In this document: piece by piece, positions 51,106 to 60,000 of the stretch
How positions within the stretch are numbered: the first letter of the stretch is position 1
How the letters are laid out: every line of letters begins with the position of its first letter
Assembly: GCA_046328225.1 (NCBI GenBank)
Contig: JAXLWZ010000018.1
Span: forward strand, 1 to 64,000
DNA from: Amarobacillus sp046328225
Lineage (GTDB): Bacteria; Chloroflexota; Dehalococcoidia; Tepidiformales; Tepidiformaceae
Direction: 5' to 3'
DNA length: 64,000 nucleotides
The notes under the pieces: model-generated
Told to the model about the DNA's origin: nothing
The model's input: only the letters and a program-made list of their open reading frames with translations
Database searches by the model: none
Position numbers and translations under genes: made by a program

Positions 51106-52224
51106 GTGGCCGCGCCCGAGCAGGGCAGCACGCGGGGTGGTGGCCGCGAGCGGGCGGCGCTACCGCTGACGGACTCGGCCGCCCTGGAGACCCTGCGGGA
51201 CGAATGGGCGGCGCTGCACGCGGACGCCGGCGCGGGGCCATTCGTGCACCCCGCGTGGCATGAGGCCTGGCTGCGGCACTTCGGAGCGGGGACGGCGCCG
51301 CTGTTTCTGGCGGTGCGCGAAGCTCCCGGACGCAGGCGGCGTGCCGCGAGCGATGATGCGGATGGCGGCGACGACGGCGACAGCGATGGGGACGAGGCGG
51401 AAGCGCTCCCGCCCCTGCGCGGGGTGATGGCGCTCGACATGGCGCGGCCGGGTGAGGCGCGCATGCTCGGCGACCACAACGTGCGCGATTACGGCGGTCC
51501 GCTCGCGGCGCCGGGATATGAGGAGCTGGTGGCACGCGGGGTGCTGGAATGGCTCGCGGAGGACATGACACCGTCGCTGGAGCTGCGCGGCATCCCCGCG
51601 GACGGGGTGCTGCAGCACGCGTTCGGGCAGGTGGCGGAGGGCCTGGGCTGGACGCTGGAGGCGGAAGCGGAGGCGGTCGCACCGTTCGCGGCGTTGCCGG
51701 CCACCTTCGAGGAGTTCGTGCAGGGACTGCCCAAGCACGACCGCCACGAGCTGCGGCGGAAGCTTCGCAACTTGGAAGCGGCGGGCGCAGTGACGTTCGC
51801 CTGCGCGGAGGATGCGGAGTCCGTCGAGGGCTGCATGGATGAGTTCCTGAATCTGATGCGCGTGAGCCGCCCCGACAAGGACGCCTTCCTCACGCCGGCG
51901 ATGGAGGGATTCTTCCGGGACCTGGCGGCGACGTTCGCGTCCGTAGGGATGGCGCGCATCGAGACGCTGCGGCTGGACGGTGCGCCGGTGGCGATGCTGT
52001 TCACCTTCGAAGCGGGACGGGTGAGCTACCTGTACAACAGTGGCTTCGACCCCGCGTGCGCGAACCTCGCGGTGGGGCTGCTTTCGAAGGCGATTTCGCT
52101 GCGCGAGGCGATCGCGAGGGGCTGCCATACGTTCGACTTCCTGCGCGGGGACGAGGAGTACAAGCGGCGCCTTGGGGGGCGTCCGCGGGAGCTGGTGACC
52201 CTGCGGCTGCGGTATCGCGGGTAA
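51106..52224 (+). CDS. GNAT/BioF2-like acetyltransferase (CelD/FemAB-like)
   Basis: Protein of 372 aa. Residues ~195-330 (LPKHDRHELRRKLRNLEA, GAPVAMLFTFEAGRVSYLYNSGFDP, HTFDFLRGDEEYKRRLG) match the BioF2-like acetyltransferase fold of CelD and FemX-related proteins. An acidic, low-complexity insertion at ~75-95 interrupts the first domain. The acceptor may be a polysaccharide, lipid or peptide. GTG start, 2 bp from folE, so same transcript; functional relation unclear. Confidence 0.82.
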   Translation: MAAPEQGSTRGGGRERAALPLTDSAALETLRDEWAALHADAGAGPFVHPAWHEAWLRHFGAGTAPLFLAVREAPGRRRRAASDDADGGDDGDSDGDEAEALPPLRGVMALDMARPGEARMLGDHNVRDYGGPLAAPGYEELVARGVLEWLAEDMTPSLELRGIPADGVLQHAFGQVAEGLGWTLEAEAEAVAPFAALPATFEEFVQGLPKHDRHELRRKLRNLEAAGAVTFACAEDAESVEGCMDEFLNLMRVSRPDKDAFLTPAMEGFFRDLAATFASVGMARIETLRLDGAPVAMLFTFEAGRVSYLYNSGFDPACANLAVGLLSKAISLREAIARGCHTFDFLRGDEEYKRRLGGRPRELVTLRLRYRG

Positions 52225-52238
52225 GAGCGCAAGCGAAA

Positions 52239-52262
52239 GGGCCAGCCCTGTCAGGCTGGCCC
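52239..52262 (+). terminator. Terminator hairpin after acetyltransferase
   Basis: GGGCCAGCC/GGCTGGCCC, 9-bp stem, CTGTCA loop, 15 bp after the stop. Confidence 0.7.
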
Positions 52263-52288
52263 CTCCATCATCACCGGGGTGGTGGCGG

Positions 52289-52462
52289 TCACTGGCCGAG
52301 CACCAGGCGGCGAATGAACGACGGCTGGCGGGCGGGGGCGGGGGCCTTCGCGGCGCGGCCGGCTTCCAGTTCCTGGCGGATGGCGGCGTCGCGGGTGGCG
52401 TTGCGGACCATGTTGTCGCGCTCGTATTCGGCGGCGTGGGCGTGGGGTTCGATCCAGAACAT
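52289..52462 (-). CDS. Small basic protein (57 aa)
   Basis: An ATG with a very strong GGAGGAAA site 6-7 bp upstream starts a 57-codon frame ending at TGA. The peptide starts MFWIEPHAHAAEYERDN and ends RQPSFIRRLVLGQ; helical, basic C-terminus, possibly amphipathic. The ribosome site and the conserved-looking composition support translation. Function unknown. Confidence 0.6.
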   Translation of the reverse strand: MFWIEPHAHAAEYERDNMVRNATRDAAIRQELEAGRAAKAPAPARQPSFIRRLVLGQ

Positions 52463-52571
52463 CTCGGGTTTCCTCCGTGTGTTTCGGCCTCTTCGACCGT
52501 GATCTCATCGTCGCCGAACGCGGTTCGCTTCCCCACGGGAGGGAGGAGGAGGTCGCGGGGGGACTTTGGGC

Positions 52572-52630
52572 GGAGAGAAAAGAGAAAGGAGGAAGGAGAA
52601 AAGGAGGGGGGCGAGGAATGAGGAATGAGG
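52572..52630 (+). repeat. Heptad repeats R2 (copy d) and R3 (copy d) adjacent
   Basis: R2 units GAGAAAA, GAGAAAG, GAGGAAG, GAGAAAA (52575-52602), then GG and GGGGGG, followed at once by two R3 units GGAATGA (52614-52627). Two unrelated heptad families are joined end to end. Confidence 0.8.
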
Positions 52631-52639
52631 GGGACGGCG

Positions 52640-52669
52640 AAGCGCCCCTCCCGGGTGGGAGGGGCGCTT
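52640..52669. terminator. Strong bidirectional terminator
   Basis: AAGCGCCCCTCCC and its exact complement form a 13-bp stem with a GGGT loop, flanked by A and T; it can act for the minus-strand thiolase operon. Confidence 0.75.
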
Positions 52670-52681
52670 TGGCGTTGCGCT

Positions 52682-52716
52682 GCTAAGAGCTAATAGCCAG
52701 TAGCTAGCAGCTGGCT
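52682..52716. repeat. Heptad repeat, family R4
   Basis: Five 7-base units: GCTAAGA, GCTAATA, GCCAGTA, GCTAGCA, GCTGGCT, with the first two bases GC constant and the rest varied. The array reaches into the stop codon of the thiolase gene. Confidence 0.65.
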
Positions 52717-53944
52717 AGTTGCCTACGACGAAGACGCAGCTGGTGGTGCCGCTGCCGCCGATATTGAGGGTGGCGACCTTCTTCGCGCCTTCGACCTGGT
52801 AGCCGCCGGCGGTGTTGGTCACCTGGCGGAAGGCATCGAGGACCTGGCGGACGCCGGTGCCGCCGACCGGGTGGCCGGTGCCGATGAGGCCGCCGCTGGG
52901 GTTGATCGGGAGCTTGCCATCGAGGTCGATGACGCCTTCCTCGATCGCCTGCCAGGACTTGCCGGGGGCGGTGAGGCCGAAGTGGTCGATGGCCATGTAC
53001 TCGCTGGTGGTGAAGCAGTCGTGGGTCTCGATGGCATCGATGCCCCAGATGTCGCTGACCTTCGCGCGGCCGAGGGCATCGACGATGGCCTGGCGGGTGT
53101 GGGGCAGGACGTACGGGTTGTCGCGGCTCTCGGCGACCTTGTCGTCGAAGCCGATGGGGGCGGTGTGGTGGCCCCACCCGAGGATCTGGGGAATCTTGTT
53201 GATATCGAGGCCGCGCGCCTTCGCATACTTCTCCGCGTACCGCTTGGAGGCGAGGAAGATGCAGATGGCGCCATCGGTGACCTGCGAGCAGTCGCTGATC
53301 TTGATGCGGCCGCCGATGACCGAGTTGAAGCGGTCGGTGCTGTTGGCGTGCTCTTCGGTCATGTACCAGCCGCGCGTCTGAGCGAGGGGGTTCAGCTTGG
53401 CGTTGGCGTAGTTGATGGCCGAGATGCGGGCGAGGTGCTCGTCCTTGAGGCCGTAGCGCTTGTCGTACTCGTCGCCGAGGCGGCCAAAGAGCTTGGGGAA
53501 GGGGAAGGAGACGCCGGCGGCTTCGCGTTCGTACCAGGCGGCGGTGCCGAGGAAATCGCCACCGCGGCCGGAATCGACCGTCTTCATCTGCTCGACGCCG
53601 ACGACCATGGCGAGGTCGTAGCGGCCGGCTTCGATTTCGGCGGATGCGGCGAGGATGGCGATCGAGCCGGAGGCGCAGGCGGCTTCGTGGCGGCCGGTGG
53701 GCAGGCCGCTGAAGGCGGGGTCGGTTTCAACGAGGAAGGCGCCGAGGTGGCCCTGCATGGCGTAGAGCTCGGCGGCGAAGTTGCCCACGTGGCCGACTTC
53801 GACATCCTGCGGGGGGATGCCGGTGGCTTCGAGGGCGCCCTGGACGACCTCGTTGAACATGGCGGAGATGTGCTTGTTCTCCTTCGTCCAGTTACGGGCG
53901 AAGTCGGTCTGGTAGCCGCCGAGAACGAAGATGGGCTCAGGCAT
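52715..53944 (-). CDS. Acetyl-CoA acetyltransferase-like thiolase
   Basis: Thiolase-fold enzyme of 409 aa. Nucleophilic Cys in EAACASGSIAI; GTGHPVGGTGVRQVLD gives the GHPxGxTG histidine. Second half ETHDCFTTSEY is the SCP2-thiolase type. It follows the hydroxyacyl-CoA dehydrogenase by 20 bp and is co-transcribed; together they would carry the last two steps of a beta-oxidation cycle. Confidence 0.92.
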   Translation of the reverse strand: MPEPIFVLGGYQTDFARNWTKENKHISAMFNEVVQGALEATGIPPQDVEVGHVGNFAAELYAMQGHLGAFLVETDPAFSGLPTGRHEAACASGSIAILAASAEIEAGRYDLAMVVGVEQMKTVDSGRGGDFLGTAAWYEREAAGVSFPFPKLFGRLGDEYDKRYGLKDEHLARISAINYANAKLNPLAQTRGWYMTEEHANSTDRFNSVIGGRIKISDCSQVTDGAICIFLASKRYAEKYAKARGLDINKIPQILGWGHHTAPIGFDDKVAESRDNPYVLPHTRQAIVDALGRAKVSDIWGIDAIETHDCFTTSEYMAIDHFGLTAPGKSWQAIEEGVIDLDGKLPINPSGGLIGTGHPVGGTGVRQVLDAFRQVTNTAGGYQVEGAKKVATLNIGGSGTTSCVFVVGN

Positions 53945-53964
53945 GGTGGGTTACTCCTGGGGAC

Positions 53965-55296
53965 TTAGCCGGCGAGATACCGGCCGGGCGTGACGAACGG
54001 CAGGTTGAAGAGCGGCGTGGGTACATCGCCCCGAGCCGCCGCATCGAGCAGCGCCGGAACGGCCAGGTCGTAGCGCTTGAGCGCGTCGATCGTCTTCTGG
54101 ACGCCGATCAGGTCGACGAGACCGCTGGCGGGCGCCCAGTTGAACCCGGAGGTCATGATGCGGTCGGCATCGGCGTAGGTGGCGACAACTTCGCCGGCGC
54201 CGGCGCGATTGAGGGAGTAGGAGACGTAGCCGAGGATGACCTTGCGGGCGATATCGGCCTGGGCGCCCTCGGCGGCGATGAACTTCGCCATGGCTTCGCG
54301 ATAGCGGCCGGCGCGGTTCAGGTACTTGATCTCCTCGACGAAGGGGATCTTGAGGGCGGGCTCCATGGGGTTGTACTTGAGGGTCGAGGGGTCGAGCACC
54401 TCGGTGACGGCCTTGCCGTCGCGCGTCATGCGGACGTAGAAGCCGCCGGTGGCCGGGGTCTTATCGCCGAGGTGGCCCTTTTCGATGAGCGCCTGCATGT
54501 AGGCGGGCATGGCGAAGGCGCCGGGGCATTCGTCGCTGACGTTGGCGGCGACGTTATCGACGATGGCCTTGTGCACGTCCCAGCCGACGAGGTCGACGGT
54601 GGCGAGGGGGGCCATGGCGCGGCCGGTATAGGGGCCGATGAGGGTGTCCATGAGCTGGACGCCGTGGGTCTCGGCGAGCTGCGCGACTTCGTTCAGGACT
54701 TTGAAGCCGATGCGGTTGCCGGCGAAGGCGGGCATATCGGCGCAAAGGACGACCTGGCGGCCGAAGCGGCGGGTGAGGATATCGCCGAGCTCGGCGACGA
54801 CGGCGCCGGGCATTTCGGGATGAGGGATGACCTCGACACCCGTCATGACGTGGGGCGGGTTGTAGAGGTGGATGCCGGCGAAGTGCTTCTTGAAGCCTTC
54901 GCTGCGGCCTTCGCACATGGCGACGATGGAGAGGCCGGAGGAGACGGTGGCAACGAGGGCATCCGCGGGGCGGACGGCATCGACCTTCGAGAAGATGTCC
55001 TTCTTGAGCGCCATGTCCTCGGCGAGGGCCTCGAAGATGAGGTCGACGCCATCCATAAGGGCGGGGAGGTCGTCGTAGGTGGCGCAATCGACGCCATTGG
55101 TGACGACCTCGGACTTGGTAATGCCCTGCATCTGGGCGAGGGCGGCCTCCGCCTTGGACTTATCGCGGGCGACCAGGGTTACCTGGCAGCCGCCTGCCGC
55201 GAACAGGGCGGCCGAACCCGCACCCATTGCACCGTTTGCGCCGAGCACCACGACCTTCTTCAGGCGCAGCGCCGGCAGAGCTTCCGTGGTCACCAC
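53965..55296 (-). CDS. 3-hydroxyacyl-CoA dehydrogenase family protein
   Basis: Protein of 443 aa. NAD-binding KVVVLGANGAMGAGSAALFAAGG (GxNGAMG instead of the usual GAGTMG), then HLYNPPHVMTGVEVIPH with the catalytic His of the HxFNP motif (here HLYNPP), and the substrate-binding NRIGFKVLNE. Longer than single-domain HADs (~290 aa), with an extra C-terminal domain repeat. GTG with GGGAGG upstream. Confidence 0.92.
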   Translation of the reverse strand: MVTTEALPALRLKKVVVLGANGAMGAGSAALFAAGGCQVTLVARDKSKAEAALAQMQGITKSEVVTNGVDCATYDDLPALMDGVDLIFEALAEDMALKKDIFSKVDAVRPADALVATVSSGLSIVAMCEGRSEGFKKHFAGIHLYNPPHVMTGVEVIPHPEMPGAVVAELGDILTRRFGRQVVLCADMPAFAGNRIGFKVLNEVAQLAETHGVQLMDTLIGPYTGRAMAPLATVDLVGWDVHKAIVDNVAANVSDECPGAFAMPAYMQALIEKGHLGDKTPATGGFYVRMTRDGKAVTEVLDPSTLKYNPMEPALKIPFVEEIKYLNRAGRYREAMAKFIAAEGAQADIARKVILGYVSYSLNRAGAGEVVATYADADRIMTSGFNWAPASGLVDLIGVQKTIDALKRYDLAVPALLDAAARGDVPTPLFNLPFVTPGRYLAG

Positions 55297-55333
55297 GCAG
55301 CCTCCCGACCCTCAGTTGAAGTCATAGGCAGCC

Positions 55334-55339
55334 ACTATA
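55334..55339 (-). promoter_or_regulatory. -10 box of dehydrogenase-thiolase operon
   Basis: TATAGT on the minus strand, giving a leader of about 30 bases. Confidence 0.5.
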
Positions 55340-55396
55340 ACTTAGGCTTGAGGCATCGCGAAAGGCGTTGGAGTGACGAAAGGAAAGCTGGAGCTG

Positions 55397-55412
55397 GAAT
55401 CAAATTAGATTC
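55397..55412. promoter_or_regulatory. Inverted repeat upstream of dehydrogenase-thiolase promoter
   Basis: GAATC-AAATTA-GATTC, with an overlapping direct repeat of ATYCAAATT. It lies ~60-75 bp upstream of the -10 box in an unusually AT-rich patch. Could bind a TetR-type or other acyl-CoA responsive regulator; inference only. Confidence 0.35.
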
Positions 55413-55490
55413 AAATTGACGTGGTTGGCGTGACATAGCGCGCGATGGCGCGACGGCGGCGTTTCGATGCCCGGGGACGGCTATTGCGCG

Positions 55491-57017
55491 TCAGGAGCAG
55501 GTCGCGCCGCCCACGGCGACACGCGTGGAAGCCGTCTTGATGGAGCCATCGGCGAAGAAAACGGTGAGCGAGACGGTCTGGCAGCCGGGCGCGCTCCAGG
55601 CGGTGTCGTAGGTCGGGATGCCGCGCTTCGTGCCGCCGCTGCCGCTCGATGCCCATTCATAGGTGAAGGTTGGCGCGGCGGTGCCGAACCCCGCGGTGAA
55701 CCTCGCGGATTGGCCCGTGTTGGCGCTTGCGGGGCCGCTGATGCTGACCGCGGGCGGCGCCGTTGGGGTGGCCGGGACAGGCGTGGCCGTGGGCGCCGGC
55801 GTGGGTGTGTCCTCGGGGGTGGGGGTGGCAGGCGGGCGAGTGGGCGTGGGCTGGTTGAATTGCGGCGTGGGCGTGGCCGCGAGCGGTGTCGCCGTCGGGC
55901 CGACCGTGATCGCCGGCGTGGGCGTCACCGTCGGCGATGCCGGTGCGGGAGTCTGCGGCACGACCACGAGCGTGGGCGCCGCGGCCGTGGGGCTGTTCGC
56001 GCGCGTGCCCGTGGGGGTGGCCTGCGTGCCGGCGACGTTCGAAACGGGTGTGCGCGGGATGGAGGACTGCGTCTGGCCGTCATCGGCGCCGAGGACGCGG
56101 AGGCCGACGATCACGAGCGCGGCCCACCCGGCGACCATCGCGGCGCCGACGATAGCGTAGGTCTTGAGCTTCGAACGGCCGGGCGCGGCGGCGGGCTTGA
56201 GGTAGCCGGTGCGTTCGGCGAAGGCGAAGAGGGCGGTCTCGAAGGCGGCGGGCTGCTCGAGGTTCGCGGCGTGGCCGGCGTTTTCGAGCGTGACCATTTC
56301 GACGTCGGCCTTGCGGATGCGCGCGACGAGGCCCGGGGCGTTGTGCACGAAATCGGGGTCGCGGTCGCCGACGACGACGAGGGTGGGGACGGCGAGGTCG
56401 CCCAGGCGCTCGTGGGCGTTGACGGCGACGACGAGGGATTCGGCGGTGCCGGCGACGCCTTCGGGGGTGAGGCGGTCGAAATCACGGGTGAGGGCTTCGC
56501 GCGCGGGCGCGGGGAGGCGCTGGCTGCGGGCGGGATAGAGGCGGGAATCGCGGAGGAAGCTCGTGCCCTCGGCGCGGAGGCGGGCGGCCATGTTCGTGAG
56601 GTTGGCCTGCGACTGTTCGCGCCACTGGGGCGTGCCGGCGGCGGAGTTCGAATTGATGACGACGAGGCCCGCGACGCGGTCGGGGTAATCCAGGGCGACG
56701 CGCAGGGCGAGGGCGCCGCCGAGAGAGTGTCCGCAGAGCAGCACCTCTTCGTAATCGAGCTCGTCCATGAGGTCGACGATGCGCTCGACGGCGGGGCCGG
56801 GGGCGTAGGGCTCGGAGGCGGCGGGAGCATCGGATTCGCCGTGCCCGAGAAGGTCGACCGTAACGACGGTAAAGCGCTCGCGGAGGGCGGGGATGTTCGT
56901 GAGGAAGGAGGCGTTACTGGCGGTAAACCCGTGCAGGAGAAAGAGGGGCGGCGCACCGTTGGGGTGTTTATAGACGGTGTAGCCGATCCGCTCTCCGGGG
57001 GCGCCGAGGAGTGGCAT
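55491..57017 (-). CDS. Alpha/beta hydrolase fused to membrane anchor, Thr/Pro stalk and PKD-like domain
   Basis: Protein of 508 aa. Residues ~1-270 are a complete alpha/beta hydrolase: FLLHGFTASNASF (oxyanion hole), GHSLGGALAL (Ser nucleophile), GDRDPDF (Asp) and NAGHAANLEQ (His), MenH/esterase-like. Residues ~288-310 are one membrane helix (YAIVGAAMVAGWAALVIVGL). A ~110-residue Thr/Pro/Ala stalk follows, and the last ~85 residues are a PKD/Ig-like beta domain (SISGPASANTGQSARFTAG). No signal peptide before the hydrolase, so the topology appears to be hydrolase inside, beta domain outside. ATG with a TACATT box 7 bp upstream. Confidence 0.85.
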   Translation of the reverse strand: MPLLGAPGERIGYTVYKHPNGAPPLFLLHGFTASNASFLTNIPALRERFTVVTVDLLGHGESDAPAASEPYAPGPAVERIVDLMDELDYEEVLLCGHSLGGALALRVALDYPDRVAGLVVINSNSAAGTPQWREQSQANLTNMAARLRAEGTSFLRDSRLYPARSQRLPAPAREALTRDFDRLTPEGVAGTAESLVVAVNAHERLGDLAVPTLVVVGDRDPDFVHNAPGLVARIRKADVEMVTLENAGHAANLEQPAAFETALFAFAERTGYLKPAAAPGRSKLKTYAIVGAAMVAGWAALVIVGLRVLGADDGQTQSSIPRTPVSNVAGTQATPTGTRANSPTAAAPTLVVVPQTPAPASPTVTPTPAITVGPTATPLAATPTPQFNQPTPTRPPATPTPEDTPTPAPTATPVPATPTAPPAVSISGPASANTGQSARFTAGFGTAAPTFTYEWASSGSGGTKRGIPTYDTAWSAPGCQTVSLTVFFADGSIKTASTRVAVGGATCS

Positions 57018-57024
57018 GGAAGGG

Positions 57025-57030
57025 AATGTA
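57025..57030 (-). promoter_or_regulatory. -10 box directly in front of hydrolase-PKD gene (leaderless start)
   Basis: TACATT on the minus strand, 7 bases before the ATG. Confidence 0.42.
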
Positions 57031-57093
57031 GAGGCGGTTCCTCCTGTGGGAAAGAGCGATTTGTGAAGGAGTTCGCACCATCCGGCGATGGCC

Positions 57094-60000
57094 TCAGGCG
57101 GCTTCGGCAGCCTCGGCGGCGAGGGCGGCGATATCGCGCAGGCCGTACGGTTTGGCGAGCACGCGGAGGGCGTATTCGCGGCGCAGGGCCTCGACGCCGG
57201 GTTCGGTGGTGGCGCCGGTGGCGATGACCATGCGCGAGAGCAGGCGCGGGCGCACTTCCTTCAGCGCGCGGACGACATCGGCGGCGGTCTCGGCGCAGAG
57301 GCGGAAGTCGCAGAGCACGACATCGAAATCCTCGGCGGCGGCCGCGGCGGCGGCGGCGGCCGAATCGGGCGCGGTGACGCAGCGGTGGCCCATGCTCGTG
57401 ATGAGCCGTTCGCACACGCGCCGCACGTTCGGTTCGTCATCGACGACGAGGAAGGCGAGGTGGCGCGGCGTCTTCGCGGCGTGCGGCGCGGGCGTGCGCG
57501 GCGCGGCGGTGGTGAGGGGGAGCGTGAGGGTGAAGCAGGCGCCCTCGCCGGGGGCCGTCGCGAGGTCGAGGCGGCCATCGAGGGAGGCGGCGATGGTGTA
57601 GGAGAGGCTCAGGCCGAGGCCGTTGCCGATGCCCGGGCGGGTGGTGAAGAACGGTTCGAAGACGCGCCGGGCGACCTCGGGCGGCATGCCGGGGCCGTTG
57701 TCCTCGACGGCGAGGCAGGCGCCATCGGGGCCGGTGGCGCCGGAGATGCGGATGGCGGCGCCAGCCCGGCCGCGGAGGGCGTGCTCGGCGTTCGTGACCA
57801 GGTTCAGGAGGATCTGCACGAGCTGGTGTTCGTTCGCCATGACGGGCGCACTGACGCCGGCGAGGTCGATGGTGACGGCGATGCCATCGCGCGACCAGGC
57901 GGCGCGCTTGAGGCGCTCGACGTGCCCGACGACATCGTTGAGATCGACGGCGGCGCGCTCGGCGGCGCCGGGGCGGGCCATGAAGAGGAGGTCGCGGACG
58001 ACGTCGCGGGCGCGTTCGGCCTCCTTGCGGATGACCTGGAGCTCTTCGCGGAAGGGTCCGGCATCCGGGCTGGCGGCGAGGATTTCGGCGAACCCGAGGA
58101 CGGCCGTGAGGGGGTTATTGAGCTCGTGGGCGACGCCGCCGATGAGTTCGCCCAAGGCGACCAGGCGCGACGCCTGCTCGAGCTGCTGGCGATGGCGATC
58201 CTCGGTGTTCTCGCGTTCGACCTCGGCGGTGACATCGCTGCCGACGAGCATGAGCTTGAGGGGCGCGGGCAGCGGCACGATCTCCCAGTCGATCCAGCGG
58301 GTGCCGGCGCCGCTGCCCAGGCTCGTGCGGGAGCGCGCGCCCGTGTGGGTGGCAAGCCCGCGCCGGAACGCCTCGGCGACGGGCGCGGGGAGCGCGCGCT
58401 GGTAATCCGCAACCGCCGCGAGCGGGCCACCGGAGGTCTCTTCGAGGACGGCGGCGAGTTCGCGGCCGGCGTGGTTTACGAACGAGACCTCGAGCTGCCC
58501 GGCATCGGCGGGGTCGAACCCCACCAGGATGACGGCTTCGGAGAGGGACTCGAGGGTGAGATTGTAGATGCCGCGATCGCGCTCGGCGCGGGTGGCCGCG
58601 GCGGCGAGCTCGGCGCGATGGAGCAGCTCGGCACGTTCGCGGTGGACCTTGCTCGTGGCATCGGTGGCGACGATGAGGATGGAGTAGCTCGGGTGCGAGA
58701 GCGGGATGGCCTCAAAGTCGAACCACGTTTCCTCGCCATCGATATCGAAACGCACGCGGCGGCTGGAGGCGCGCCGCTCGGCGGTCGCGGCGTGAATCAC
58801 GGCGGCGGCATCGTCGTCGAGGTGCGGGAGGATGGCGGGCAGGGTGTCGCCGTAGCGGCGGAGTGCGGCCGCGAGCCGCTGACCGTGGCCGTTCCAGAAC
58901 ACCGGCCGGTGCTCATGGTCGAACACGAGCACGGCCTCGGAAAGCGACCGGACGATGGTGTCGTAGAGGACGCGTTCGAAGGCGATGCGGTCGGCGTCGC
59001 GGGTGCGGGCCATGGCGGCGCCGAGGATGCCGGCGATGGTGCGCAGAAGTTCGAGTTCGCGGTCGCCGAAGGTCCAGCCGGGCACGGTGGAAGCGACGGC
59101 AACGAGCCCGACGGCATCGCCGCCGACGCGGGCGACGGTGAGGCTGTAGGCGTGCGCCCCGAGGGTTCGGAACTCGCTCTCCTCGGGGAAGATCCGGTGG
59201 TCGACTTCGTCCACGGAGAGCTGGCCGTCGCCGTCGATGATGTGGCGGATGGAGCGCCGGACGGGCTCGCGGAGGAGTTCGCCGGTGAGGGTCAGCCAGG
59301 CGAGTTCGCCGCCTTCGATGTGCGCCCAGGTGACGATCGGGCCGGGGACGATGGCGGCGACAGCGCTGGCGAGGCGGCGAATGAGGCGGGCGGAATCGCG
59401 CTCGGTGGCCGCGGCCGAGGTGACCCGGGCCAGAACGCGCTGCTCGGCGGCTTCGCGGAGAGCGCGGTTGGTGGCGCGCGCATTCGCCATGACCGGCCCG
59501 AGGATGCGGGCGAGCACATGGAGGAGTTCCAGCGTCTGCGCATCCCAGGCGAAACCGGGGTCGCGGGAGCCGACGAAGAGGGCGCCGACGATTTCGCCGC
59601 TCGCCGAGGCGGTGGTGAGCGAGGACGCGTGGATGCCATCGTCTTCGATGCCCGTGACGGGGTCGATTTCGGCGAGCGGGAACGTTGGCCCGGCGAGCTG
59701 GCCGAGCTGGAGCGCCTCGCGGATGAAGGGATTGATGCGCACGCGCAGCGGCACGGCGGCATCGGTGCCCTGGAAGGCGATGACGCCGCCTTCGACGAAC
59801 CCGAACGAGGTCACGACGCCGGGGACGAACGCGGCGAGGCGTTCGTTGAGGACGGCGATGGTGCGGCCGGCATCCTGTTCGGCGGCCGCGGCGGCGGTGA
59901 CGGCGCTGATGACGCGCTGCTCCTCGGCCTCGCGCTGGGAGCGTTCGAGGGCCCGCCGGGCGATGGCGACGCGGGAGATGAAGGCGCCGAGCACCTCGAG

